Part shown: piece after piece, positions 1 through 6,435 of the stretch | Layout of the letters: every line of letters starts with the position of its first letter | Position numbering within the stretch: position 1 is the stretch's first letter | Assembly (NCBI GenBank): GCA_030603485.1 | Contig: JAUVXS010000092.1 | Span: forward strand, 1-7,101 | Origin: Dehalococcoidia bacterium | GTDB taxonomy: Bacteria > Chloroflexota > Dehalococcoidia > GIF9 > AB-539-J10 | Length of the DNA stretch: 7,101 nucleotides | Reading direction: 5' to 3' | The notes under the pieces: model-generated | What the model was told of the DNA's origin: nothing | Database searches by the model: none | What the model saw: the letters and a program-made list of their open reading frames with translations, nothing else | Made by a program: the position numbers and the translations under genes

Positions 1-1352
1 TGAAAAAGGGTACCCATGTGGCTATCTTAATGTCTCATAGTCCTGAGTGGGTCATTAATTATTTTGGGGTAATCAAGGGTGGAGGTGTAGCTATGCTGCT
101 CAACCCTGCGCTTAAAGCACCTGAACTCGATTCTTTGCTGCGAGACTCCGACTCGGAAATTCTGCTAACAGAAAAGGAATTTTCTCGGATGCTTTCCTCA
201 GTTTTGCCTCAAATTCCTTTGCTAAAACGCATAATTGCGATTGATGCAGGTTCTTACACCAAGATGGTAGCTAACAGCTCTTCTATATCACCGAATATTG
301 ATATAGAAGACGAAGATGAAGCTACTATATTTTACACCTCTGGCGTCCTGGGGAAGCAGAAAGGAGTGGTACATACACATGCTTCCCTTATGGGGACTCC
401 CCCCATAATTTCCGCAGCTATACAACGGAGGAGAGAAGATGTCATCATAGACCTTGTTCCCTTTTCCTATCTTTTTGGCTTATACGAAGTCCTTTTTGGT
501 TCGATTATCACAGGCTCTACCATCGTGCTTATCCCGAATTTCACTCCCAGAGCTATCCTGGAGGCTGTGGAGAAAGGGAAAGGAACTATTATCTTTGGCG
601 TTCCTGCTATGTACAATGCCCTGGCGATGGTGCGTGACGAAATTATGGGGAGATATGACCTGAGTTCGCTGCGATTGGCAGTTACCGCTGGGGCAAAGTC
701 CTTTCCTGAGTTAATGAAGACCCTGGAGGGCAAGTTTCGTTTAGCCCTTTATGAGGTATACGGTCTTACGGAAGTCTCAGCCGTTTCCATAAGCACCTTT
801 AATAGTCGTAAACTGGGAACTGTCGGCAAACCAATTTGTGGCCTTAAGATACTGGATGACAGTGGCAAAGAAGTTCCACGCGGGGAGATAGGGGAAGCTG
901 TGTTCAATGCCCCCTGGGCGATGAAAGGATACTATAAAGCGCCTGAACTGACAGCTCAAGTGCTAAAGGATGGCTGGTTTTATACCGGAGATTTAGTCAG
1001 GATGGATGAAGAGGGCTACCTGGAGTATATAGAGAAAAAATCGTTCATAATAGTCACGTCTTCTGGACTTAAGATTGGTCCGTCGGAAGTTGAATTCGTG
1101 CTGCTGAGTCACCCCAGTGTAGCTGAGGCAGCCTATGTGGGTATTGACGATGGCTATGGAGGACAGATACCCACGGCCTTTGTGGTACTCAAGGAAGGAC
1201 AAAGCGCTACTTTAGAGGAGATAGCCACCCTTTGTTACCAAAACCTGGCTGATTTTAAGCTCCCTAAGAGAATTGAATTTGTAGACAACATACCTAAAAC
1301 TAGCTCGGGGAAGATAGCTAGAAAGAAGCTCAAAGAAAGAAAATTGACCTAG
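1..1352 (+). CDS. AMP-forming acyl-CoA synthetase/ligase-like protein (5'-truncated)
   Basis: This is an ANL-superfamily adenylate-forming enzyme. Family members activate a carboxylic acid as acyl-AMP and transfer it to CoA in the cytoplasm. The reading frame is open to the left edge (codons KKGTHVAIL before the GTG at 18), and that run matches the usual conserved N-terminal stretch of the family, so GTG 18 is not the true start; roughly 50 N-terminal residues are probably missing. Counting from the codon at 18: P-loop region YTSGVLGKQKG (106-116), YEVYGLTE (245-252), YTGDL (322-326), and a C-terminal PKTSSGKIARK (426-436) with the family's catalytic lysine (K432). Odd points: the P-loop normally reads close to TSGTTGxPKG and here lacks both threonines and the proline; the hinge motif usually near RxKD/E reads EKKSF (339-343), with Ser for the acidic residue. 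The substrate cannot be told. A beta-oxidation dehydrogenase lies downstream, but over 650 nt of repeats and an RNA gene intervene, so a shared operon is doubtful. It could be a divergent or catalytically altered paralog. Confidence 0.9.
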   Translation, partial: KKGTHVAILMSHSPEWVINYFGVIKGGGVAMLLNPALKAPELDSLLRDSDSEILLTEKEFSRMLSSVLPQIPLLKRIIAIDAGSYTKMVANSSSISPNIDIEDEDEATIFYTSGVLGKQKGVVHTHASLMGTPPIISAAIQRRREDVIIDLVPFSYLFGLYEVLFGSIITGSTIVLIPNFTPRAILEAVEKGKGTIIFGVPAMYNALAMVRDEIMGRYDLSSLRLAVTAGAKSFPELMKTLEGKFRLALYEVYGLTEVSAVSISTFNSRKLGTVGKPICGLKILDDSGKEVPRGEIGEAVFNAPWAMKGYYKAPELTAQVLKDGWFYTGDLVRMDEEGYLEYIEKKSFIIVTSSGLKIGPSEVEFVLLSHPSVAEAAYVGIDDGYGGQIPTAFVVLKEGQSATLEEIATLCYQNLADFKLPKRIEFVDNIPKTSSGKIARKKLKERKLT

Positions 1353-1461
1353 AACCAAATGAAAGAGTAGCTATTGCCTTGTCTATCTTGGTGCTAAAAC
1401 TGGCAGTAGTTTGGAAGAAGTACACGCAAATTATCCAAGGTTGTTCAATAACATCCACTGA

Positions 1462-1634
1462 TGTCATTCCGAGTCCTTCGGCTGTTGTCATTGCGAGCAC
1501 CGACTTGTAGGGGCGTGGCAATCCCATATCCCTCCACGAGATTGCTTCGGCACTGTCGTGCCTCGCAATGACAGGAAAGGGAACGTGCCGCGCAATGACA
1601 AGATGGAAGTGTCATTCTGAGCGGAGCGAAGAAT
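1462..1634. repeat. Cluster of interspersed TGTCATTNCGAG-type repeats
   Basis: Five copies of one 12-nt core lie within 173 nt. Forward copies are at 1462-1473 (TGTCATTCCGAG), 1486-1497 (TGTCATTGCGAG) and 1610-1621 (TGTCATTCTGAG, continuing into GCGGAGCGAAGAAT). Inverted copies are at 1562-1573 (CTCGCAATGACA) and 1589-1600 (CGCGCAATGACA). The inverted copies lie in a longer direct repeat, 1558-1573 against 1585-1600, with 15 of 16 bases identical. From general knowledge, this core is a common REP/MITE-like intergenic repeat in several bacterial groups, where it is non-coding. The preceding stretch 1353-1461 shows no gene and no convincing terminator. Confidence 0.8.
1486..1573. repeat. Imperfect 88-nt inverted repeat (MITE/REP-like hairpin)
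   Basis: The ends TGTCATTGCGAG (1486-1497) and CTCGCAATGACA (1562-1573) are perfect 12-bp inverted repeats. Inside them, GCAATC (1518-1523) mirrors GATTGC (1540-1545), leaving a short AT/pyrimidine-rich centre. The whole unit can fold into one long imperfect hairpin. No transposase gene is nearby, so if it is mobile it would be moved in trans. It may also act as a 3' mRNA stabiliser or transcription barrier for the upstream gene; that is inference only. Confidence 0.65.
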
Positions 1635-1670
1635 ATAATCACGCTCAGGGTAAATTCCGTGAAGGGTCTA

Positions 1671-1688
1671 ATCCTGATTATCCTGATG
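1671..1688. repeat. Two tandem 9-nt repeats (ATCCTGATT/ATCCTGATG)
   Basis: ATCCTGAT occurs at 1671-1678 and again at 1680-1687, with a 9-nt period, ending directly before the -35 box of the SRP RNA promoter. It could be the edge of the neighbouring repeat element, a binding site, or chance. Confidence 0.4.
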
Positions 1689-1717
1689 TTGACTTGGTTA
1701 ACACTTGTTGGTAACAT
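1689..1717 (+). promoter_or_regulatory. Sigma-70-type promoter of the SRP RNA
   Basis: A -35 box TTGACT (1689-1694) and a -10 box TAACAT (1712-1717) are separated by exactly 17 nt. Transcription would start about 7 nt downstream, at 1724-1725, just before the first paired base of the SRP RNA terminal helix (1727). The match between predicted start and RNA 5' end supports the assignment. It may also drive the downstream hbd operon. Confidence 0.75.
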
Positions 1718-1723
1718 CATAAA

Positions 1724-1999
1724 CTGAGCCGTGCTAGGCGGGGAACTAGCGGTGCCCTGTACCCGAAATCCGCTATAGCGGGGCTGAATTCCTGTTTGAG
1801 GTTCGCGGCTGGCTAGATTTGTTTTTGTTAAGCGGTGTTGATAGTCGGGTTCTATGCAACTGGAGACTATGAATCCCGTCAGGTCCGGAAGGAAGCAGCG
1901 GTAAGTAGTATTTCCAGTGTGATATAGAGTTGCCTGGTTGGAGCTAGCTGGCAAGAATAGCTTCCCGGTTTGGGAATCGAGAACAGGTGCACGGCTTAC
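1724..1999 (+). ncRNA. ffs: Signal recognition particle RNA, large bacterial type (Alu + S domains)
   Basis: This is the RNA core of the signal recognition particle, which binds Ffh and targets ribosomes making membrane or secreted proteins. The diagnostic S-domain hairpin spans 1878-1899: GTCAGGTCC, a GGAA tetraloop at 1887-1890, then GGAAGCAGC. The 5' part (GTGCTAGGCGGGG, GCGGTGCCCTGTACC, GAGGTTCG) closely matches the Alu domain of the long Bacillus-type RNA, and the 3' part (GAGCTAGCTGGCAAG, GAATCGAGAACAGGTGCACGG) matches its closing strand. The ends pair perfectly over 8 bp (AGCCGTGC 1727-1734 with GCACGGCT 1989-1996), giving about 275 nt, as expected for the large form and far longer than the ~114-nt E. 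coli 4.5S RNA. Exact ends are inferred from the promoter and terminal helix. No U-tract terminator follows; the hbd ribosome binding site lies about 10 nt after the 3' end, so the mature RNA probably needs 3' processing. Confidence 0.96.
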
Positions 2000-2008
2000 G
2001 GAAATTCT

Positions 2009-2013
2009 GGAGG
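2009..2013 (+). promoter_or_regulatory. Shine-Dalgarno site deciding the hbd start
   Basis: GGAGG ends 8 nt before ATG 2022, which is ideal spacing. It fixes the start at 2022 rather than the in-frame TTG at 1938, which lies inside the SRP RNA. Confidence 0.85.
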
Positions 2014-2021
2014 CTATAGAT

Positions 2022-2885
2022 ATGACGATAAAGAAGGTATGTGTTATTGGTTCAGGGACTATGGGCAACGGAATAGCTCAAGTAGTGGCACGGGCAGGCT
2101 ATGAGACAACCATGGTTGACATAAAACAAGAGTTACTTGACCGTGGTATGAGCATAATAAAAGCAAGCCTGGGTAAATTTGTAGAGAAAGAAAAAATCAA
2201 ACCAGAGGAGATGAATGAAGCTCTGGCCAGACTTCGTACCTCGATTGACATGAAAGATGCCGCTAAAGCTGCTGACTACGTTATAGAAGCGGTATTTGAA
2301 AGAGCTGAGGCGAAGCTGCCGATCTTTGCACAGCTTGAAGAAATCTGCCCCAAAGAGACAATTCTGGCTTCTAATACATCAGGAATACCGATAAGTCTGC
2401 TGGCATCTGCGACCAGTCGTCCCGAAAAGGTTATAGGCACACACTTTATGAACCCCGTACCGTTAATGAAGGGTGTAGAGATAGTGAAATCTTTGCTTAC
2501 TTCAGAGGAAACTTTGAAAGTAAGCATCGATTTTGTTAAGTCTTTGGGCAAGGAAACAGTCGTAGTTAAAGATGCCCCTGGATTTGTAACCAATAGAATA
2601 GTAACCCTGGTTTTCAATGAGGCAGCCAAGCTATTGGAGGAGAATTTAGCGAGCATAGAGGATATTGATAAGATAGAAAAGTTATCCCACAACTGGCCTA
2701 TGGGTCCCTTCGAGCTGGCGGACCTGGTTGGTATAGATGTTGTGGTCGACCTCTTGGAGGGAATTTACCAGCAGACTGGATGGGAAAGATATAAGCCAGC
2801 TCCGTTATTGAAGAGGATGGTCGAAATTGGGTACACGGGGAGGAAAGCGGGAAAGGGCTTCTATCAATTGTTTGGACAAGGCTGA
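2022..2885 (+). CDS. hbd: 3-hydroxybutyryl-CoA / 3-hydroxyacyl-CoA dehydrogenase
   Basis: This 287-residue cytoplasmic enzyme performs NAD(P)-linked interconversion of 3-hydroxyacyl-CoA and 3-oxoacyl-CoA, in beta-oxidation or butyrate-type metabolism. The length is normal for the single-function family (about 280). The N-terminal Rossmann fold shows VIGSGTMGNGIAQ (8-20) and an acidic residue at the end of strand 2 (VD, 32-33), favouring NAD(H). Catalytic residues align with the family: Ser120 (SNTSG), His141 (GTHFMNPVP), Glu153 (GVEIV) and Asn191 (FVTNRI). The C-terminal dimerisation domain carries PMGPFELADLVGID (226-239) and ends in GRKAGKGFYQL. An in-frame extension to TTG 1938 adds 28 residues that are only SRP RNA read as protein; ATG 2022 with GGAGG is the start. 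It is the first gene of a tight cluster with rsmA (5-nt gap), ispE and the VTT gene, with no visible promoter of its own. The chain length of the substrate is not determinable. Confidence 0.95.
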   Translation: MTIKKVCVIGSGTMGNGIAQVVARAGYETTMVDIKQELLDRGMSIIKASLGKFVEKEKIKPEEMNEALARLRTSIDMKDAAKAADYVIEAVFERAEAKLPIFAQLEEICPKETILASNTSGIPISLLASATSRPEKVIGTHFMNPVPLMKGVEIVKSLLTSEETLKVSIDFVKSLGKETVVVKDAPGFVTNRIVTLVFNEAAKLLEENLASIEDIDKIEKLSHNWPMGPFELADLVGIDVVVDLLEGIYQQTGWERYKPAPLLKRMVEIGYTGRKAGKGFYQLFGQG

Positions 2886-2890
2886 GACTT

Positions 2891-3748
2891 TTGTATCGGC
2901 AATTGCTCCGCCAATTTGGCTTCAAACCGAAAAAAAGGTTAGGACAGCATTTCCTTATAGATGAAGCTGTATTAGAGCGTATTCTATCTGCTGCCGAACT
3001 CAGCCCCGGGGACATTGTAGTCGAGATAGGTCCCGGCCTGGGCATACTAACTGAGGGGTTAGCCAGGCGAGGAGCCAAAGTCATTGCTGTTGAGCTCGAT
3101 TCCAAATTAGTTGCCCTGCTGAAGAAACGACTGGCTGCCTTTCCTGATGTCAAAATTGTCCATGCCGATATACTTAAGGTTGCCCCCCGGCAAGTTCTAC
3201 AAGATAATTTACCTGCCTCTGAACTTGCCCGGGGTTATAAAGTTATCGCTAATCTTCCCTATTACATTACTTCACCGGTATTGAGTCATTTTCTCGAGGC
3301 GCAGCCCCGACCCTCGGAAATAGTGGTAATGGTCCAGAAGGAAGTCGGCGAAGCTATTGCTGCCGCCCCCGGTAAGATGAGATTGCTCAGTGTTAAGACG
3401 CAGTTTTATAGCAAGCCTGCTATTATGTCCTATGTGCCGGCGGCAAGTTTTTATCCCCCGCCGAAGGTGGATTCGGTTATTTTACGCCTGGATGTTTACT
3501 CCCAGCCGCCTATTGAGGTATCCGATGTCGCTGGTTTTTTTGATATAGTTATGCATGGTTTCAGCGCTCCTCGTAAGCAGCTTCGCAATTCCCTGGCTCA
3601 TTCTTTAGAGATGCCGCCCAGCCAGGTTGCCTCATTACTGGAGAAGGCTGGAATAGAAGCTAAACGGCGGGCTGAAACTCTTAGTCTGGAGGAGTGGAGG
3701 GAGCTCTGGAAAATCTTTGCTCCCTTCACAAAAGGCTTACAATGTTGA
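2891..3748 (+). CDS. rsmA: 16S rRNA adenine(1518/1519)-N6 dimethyltransferase
   Basis: RsmA/KsgA uses S-adenosylmethionine to dimethylate two adjacent adenines near the 3' end of 16S rRNA, a late step in small-subunit maturation; its loss gives kasugamycin resistance. The protein has 285 residues, a normal length. Motifs in order: RLGQHFLID (16-24; most relatives have Asn where His20 stands), SAM-binding VVEIGPGLG (43-51), acidic E69 in AVELD, HADI (91-94), the adenine-binding NLPYY (121-125), VQKEVGEAI (148-156), FYPPPKVDS (187-195) and the C-terminal FSAPRKQLRNSL (224-235). The start is TTG 2891, which gives the usual N-terminus MYRQLLRQFGFKPKK; an AAGG lies 9 nt upstream. The gap to hbd is 5 nt, and its stop lies inside the start of ispE, so translation of the three genes is likely coupled. 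Confidence 0.96.
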   Translation: MYRQLLRQFGFKPKKRLGQHFLIDEAVLERILSAAELSPGDIVVEIGPGLGILTEGLARRGAKVIAVELDSKLVALLKKRLAAFPDVKIVHADILKVAPRQVLQDNLPASELARGYKVIANLPYYITSPVLSHFLEAQPRPSEIVVMVQKEVGEAIAAAPGKMRLLSVKTQFYSKPAIMSYVPAASFYPPPKVDSVILRLDVYSQPPIEVSDVAGFFDIVMHGFSAPRKQLRNSLAHSLEMPPSQVASLLEKAGIEAKRRAETLSLEEWRELWKIFAPFTKGLQC

Positions 3749-4587
3749 CTGTTTATGCCCCGGCTAAAATAAACCTTGTCCTCGAAGTACTGGGCAAGGA
3801 TAATGATTATCATCGGATCTCCAGTATTGTCCAGTCAATAGACTTATGTGATGTCCTCAATTTCCAATTAGACGAGGAAGTATGCTTTGAATGTGAGGAG
3901 CCCAGCTTAAAGCGGGATAACCTGGTAACACAGGCGGCCGCCCTGCTTAAGGAAAGCACAAAATGTAGTCTGGGGGCACGAATCGAGCTTCGCAAGCATA
4001 TACCCTGGGGTGTGGGATTGGGGGGAGGCAGCAGCGACGCCGCTGCCACCCTCTTAGCTCTCAACGAGCTTTGGGGACTGGGGTTGCCGCTTTCTGAGCT
4101 AGTCCGGTTAGCATCGAAGCTGGGCTCGGATGTCCCTTTCTTCATCCATAAAGGCATGGCTCTGGTAGAGGGGAAGGGAGAAAAAGTAACCCCGCTGCCG
4201 TCCCTGCCTGCAACCTGCTTTGTGTTACTGGTGCCGCCATTACCTAAAATCTCTGACAAAACAAAGCAAATGTATAATAATTTGCGTGTTGCTGATTTCA
4301 CCGGAGGCCAGTTTGTTCAGGCAGCCCTGTCATCTTTGAGACGGGGGGAAGCGCTCGACCGTAGTTTTATGTTTAATGTCTTCGAAAGGATAGCCTTTGA
4401 TTTCTTCCCCGGGCTGGACAAATATCGCAAGACTCTGGAAGAAGCCGGAGCCCCGGGAGTTTATCTCGCGGGCTCCGGACCATGTCTTTTTACTTTTTTC
4501 TCAGGGCAGGACGAAGCTGGTGAGCTGTTTTCACGCCTGAAAAAGCAAGGATTGGAGTGCTACCTGGCATTTTGTTTTCCGAGGTAG
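3742..4587 (+). CDS. ispE: 4-diphosphocytidyl-2-C-methyl-D-erythritol kinase
   Basis: IspE is the ATP-dependent kinase of the MEP (non-mevalonate) isoprenoid pathway; it phosphorylates the 2-hydroxyl of CDP-methylerythritol in the cytoplasm. The 281 residues show the GHMP-kinase features: YAPAKINL (5-12) with Lys9, DYHRI (22-26; relatives usually have GYH), the phosphate loop PWGVGLGGGSSDAA (88-101), the catalytic Asp130 in LGSDVPFF (128-134), and the C-terminal AGSGPCLF. I chose ATG 3742: it begins at the conserved N-terminus and has AAAAGG (3730-3735) 6 nt upstream. An earlier in-frame ATG at 3694 would add 16 unlikely residues inside rsmA. It overlaps the end of rsmA by 7 nt (ATGTTGA), typical of translational coupling. 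The rsmA-ispE pairing is common in bacteria. Confidence 0.96.
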   Translation: MLTVYAPAKINLVLEVLGKDNDYHRISSIVQSIDLCDVLNFQLDEEVCFECEEPSLKRDNLVTQAAALLKESTKCSLGARIELRKHIPWGVGLGGGSSDAAATLLALNELWGLGLPLSELVRLASKLGSDVPFFIHKGMALVEGKGEKVTPLPSLPATCFVLLVPPLPKISDKTKQMYNNLRVADFTGGQFVQAALSSLRRGEALDRSFMFNVFERIAFDFFPGLDKYRKTLEEAGAPGVYLAGSGPCLFTFFSGQDEAGELFSRLKKQGLECYLAFCFPR

Positions 4588-4599
4588 TTAGGTAATTTA

Positions 4600-5190
4600 A
4601 TGGCAATAGAAAGACTGAAGCAAAGGAGATGGCTTAAATTAGTGCTTTACGTTGTCATCCTCGTTGGTCTCAGTTTCGGCTTTGCCTTCTTGCTCGAATA
4701 CTTAATGGCTTACTTCAATATCTCGGTAGAAAGATTTGCCCCCACAGCTTATTTACTTGTCTTCGGAGTCACCCTGCTATCTAACTTGGCCATCTTTGTT
4801 CCGGTATACATCCATGTTTTCATAATGATAGCAGCAGCACAGTACTGGGATCCTGTTCTTATAGCTTTGGTAGCCAGTGTAGCTGGTGCCCTTGGGGAAA
4901 CAAGTGGTTATTATGCCGGCTACTGGGGAAAGAGAATTGTAAACATTGAGAACGCACCGGGATATGAAAAGCTTGTAGCCTGGATGGGGCGACATGGCCC
5001 CTGGGGCATTTTCCTCCTCTCACTTCAACCTATATTGCCATTTGACGTAGCTGGGCTCCTGGCCGGAGCCTCTAAACTGCCGTTATGGAAGTTTATCCTG
5101 CCTTGCTGGGCAGGGAGATTTCCCAAGTATCTTTTGGCCTGCTACCTCGGTCCAGCGGTCTTGAGTCTTCTCCCTCCCTTACCGTTCTAG
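4600..5190 (+). CDS. VTT-domain (DedA/SNARE-associated-like) integral membrane protein
   Basis: This is a 196-residue inner-membrane protein with about five or six hydrophobic segments: roughly 13-35, 49-80 (perhaps two), 84-99, 134-157 and 162-191. A short basic N-terminus (KQRR, 7-10) precedes the first. Two places resemble the VTT/DedA family: the small-residue motif GALGETSGYYAGYWGKR (96-112), and LPFDVAGLLAGASKLPLWKF (146-165) followed by WAGRFPKYL, which fits the proline/aspartate re-entrant region and downstream glycine-basic motif. Family members include lipid scramblases and flippases and suspected proton-dependent exporters, so the exact function is open. It starts 12 nt after ispE with a weak AGG (4590-4592), and ends the cluster. 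Its last 12 nt overlap the convergent cca gene. Confidence 0.8.
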   Translation: MAIERLKQRRWLKLVLYVVILVGLSFGFAFLLEYLMAYFNISVERFAPTAYLLVFGVTLLSNLAIFVPVYIHVFIMIAAAQYWDPVLIALVASVAGALGETSGYYAGYWGKRIVNIENAPGYEKLVAWMGRHGPWGIFLLSLQPILPFDVAGLLAGASKLPLWKFILPCWAGRFPKYLLACYLGPAVLSLLPPLPF

Positions 5191-6426
5191 CTTCAGCGAT
5201 AAAGAGAGGGCTAGTTTTTTTTCGTCTGACTTGGTGCTAACCTCTCCATCCAATTTTGCCTTATGCAATATCTGGAGGACCTTTCCCATCTCCGGTCCGG
5301 CGGAGATGCCCAGTCTTTTTAGCTCCTCCCCGTCGAGGGAAGTTCTTACATAGCGCAGTTTTGTGAGAAATAGTTGGAGATAGCGGTGTACCCTTGGGGA
5401 TTCTGAGGCTATGGCGTTTGCCTGTATCGCCACAGGCTCATATTCCCGGAGCAGGTAATAAATCTCGCTGGGTTTCAGGGAAGGCTTGTCCAGGAGTGGA
5501 AGCTTGGTCTTGAGGCGGAGCGTATCGCGCATAGCTCGGGATAATTTTGCCGATATGTTAAGCCGAGTAAGAAGTTGCTCGATGCCGTTTTCGCTAAATG
5601 AATAAATAAGGAGACAGAAATAGAGCGAGGGCAATTGGACGGGCTTCTTTAGACGGCGCGCTTTGTCAAATTTCTCAGCTATCCAGCCATCGCCTTTGAG
5701 GAATGGGCTTATTCTTGGCAGCACTCCTAGCTCGCCAAGCCGCTTGATAACAAATTCTGGCTGTTTTTCCTTAAAAATTAGCTCTAGCTCGTGCCTGATT
5801 CGGTCGCCGCTTATTGTATCCAGCATAGGAATATCCTGTTTAAGTAACTGAGCGGTCTGTGCTTCGAGCTCAAAACCCAGCCGTTGTTCATAACGGACGG
5901 CCCGTAAAATTCTGGTGGCATCGTCGCTGAAGCTTTTGGGATGCAAAATACGAATGAGACGGTGCTCCAGGTCGTTTTTACCTTGATGGGGGTCGACTAA
6001 CTCCCCATAATCGTTTGCAGCGAGGGACATAGCCATAGCATTGATAGAGAAATCTCTACGGATGAGGTCATCCTTGAGGGTGCCCGGGGTAACCGTAGGT
6101 AGTGCCCCCGGTTTGGCATAGGTTTCCTTTCGTGCTGTCGCCAGATCCAGGGTGAAATTCTCATATCTGAGCTTAGCGGTGCCAAAGCGGTGGTGGGCAA
6201 GCAGCTTTGCCTGACTGGTTTCCGCCACCTTTTGAGCCAATTTCACAGCATCGCCCTCGACTACCAGGTCAAGGTCGTAATTGGGATAACCTAAAAGCAG
6301 GTCTCGTACTACACCACCGACGAGATATACCCTTTGTCCCAGCTTAGCCGCCTGTCCGCTGATATCCTTGACTAGCTCCAGGAGGTGCCGGGGGAGATAT
6401 TGCTCTATTTGCCGGGCTAAATTCAT
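5179..6426 (-). CDS. cca: tRNA CCA-end nucleotidyltransferase / poly(A) polymerase family (class II)
   Basis: The enzyme adds or repairs the 3' CCA of tRNAs using CTP and ATP. The 415 residues show the class II head: VGGVVRDLLLG (36-46) with metal-binding DLD (51-53), the RRDFSINAMA motif (123-132), DPHQGKNDL (145-153), and SFSDDATRILRAVRY (165-179). In that last stretch D169 and R172 match the EDxxR residues that read the incoming nucleotide base in related enzymes. The remaining C-terminal part (about 190-415) is helical, as expected for neck/body/tail domains; no HD domain is evident. The sequence style (GALPTVTPGTLKDDL) is like the group in which separate CC-adding and A-adding enzymes are known, so full CCA specificity is not certain. 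ATG 6426 is the start; there is no convincing Shine-Dalgarno, and an extended -10 box lies just upstream, suggesting an almost leaderless mRNA. It converges on and overlaps the VTT gene by 12 nt. Confidence 0.92.
   Translation of the reverse strand: MNLARQIEQYLPRHLLELVKDISGQAAKLGQRVYLVGGVVRDLLLGYPNYDLDLVVEGDAVKLAQKVAETSQAKLLAHHRFGTAKLRYENFTLDLATARKETYAKPGALPTVTPGTLKDDLIRRDFSINAMAMSLAANDYGELVDPHQGKNDLEHRLIRILHPKSFSDDATRILRAVRYEQRLGFELEAQTAQLLKQDIPMLDTISGDRIRHELELIFKEKQPEFVIKRLGELGVLPRISPFLKGDGWIAEKFDKARRLKKPVQLPSLYFCLLIYSFSENGIEQLLTRLNISAKLSRAMRDTLRLKTKLPLLDKPSLKPSEIYYLLREYEPVAIQANAIASESPRVHRYLQLFLTKLRYVRTSLDGEELKRLGISAGPEMGKVLQILHKAKLDGEVSTKSDEKKLALSLSLKLER
5187..5222 (+). terminator. Possible intrinsic terminator of the hbd-rsmA-ispE-VTT operon
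   Basis: CTAGCTT (5187-5193) can pair with GGGCTAG (5208-5214), five Watson-Crick plus two G-U pairs with a 14-nt loop, followed at once by eight T (5215-5222). The position just at the VTT stop codon is right. The stem is weak, and the T-run also encodes two lysines near the C-terminus of the opposite cca gene, so it may be coincidental. Confidence 0.4.
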
Positions 6427-6435
6427 TACATTAGT

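Noticed and set aside
1353..1461. Possible short gene or terminator after the acyl-CoA synthetase gene
   Set aside because: Only very short ORFs are present. The best hairpin (AAACT/AGTTT near 1397-1412) is weak and lacks a following T-run.
1462..1634. CRISPR array
   Set aside because: Repeat copies occur in both orientations with irregular spacing and variable sequence, and no cas genes are present.
1930..1958. Promoter-like TTGCCT / AAGAAT pair upstream of hbd
   Set aside because: Both boxes lie within conserved SRP RNA sequence and match consensus only partly, so they are best explained by the RNA.
1445..2068. Long reverse-strand ORF across the repeat cluster and SRP RNA
   Set aside because: It reads through the inverted repeats and the structured RNA, has low-complexity repeat-derived sequence and no recognisable domain.
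2276..2692. Reverse-strand ORF of 138 codons inside hbd
   Set aside because: It is a shadow of the well-supported hbd gene; Ser/Thr-rich with no family resemblance. The same applies to reverse ORFs at 2698-3153 and 3810-4301.
3694..3741. Upstream in-frame ATG for ispE
   Set aside because: It would overlap rsmA by 55 nt and add 16 residues before the conserved N-terminus, while ATG 3742 has AAAAGG at good spacing.
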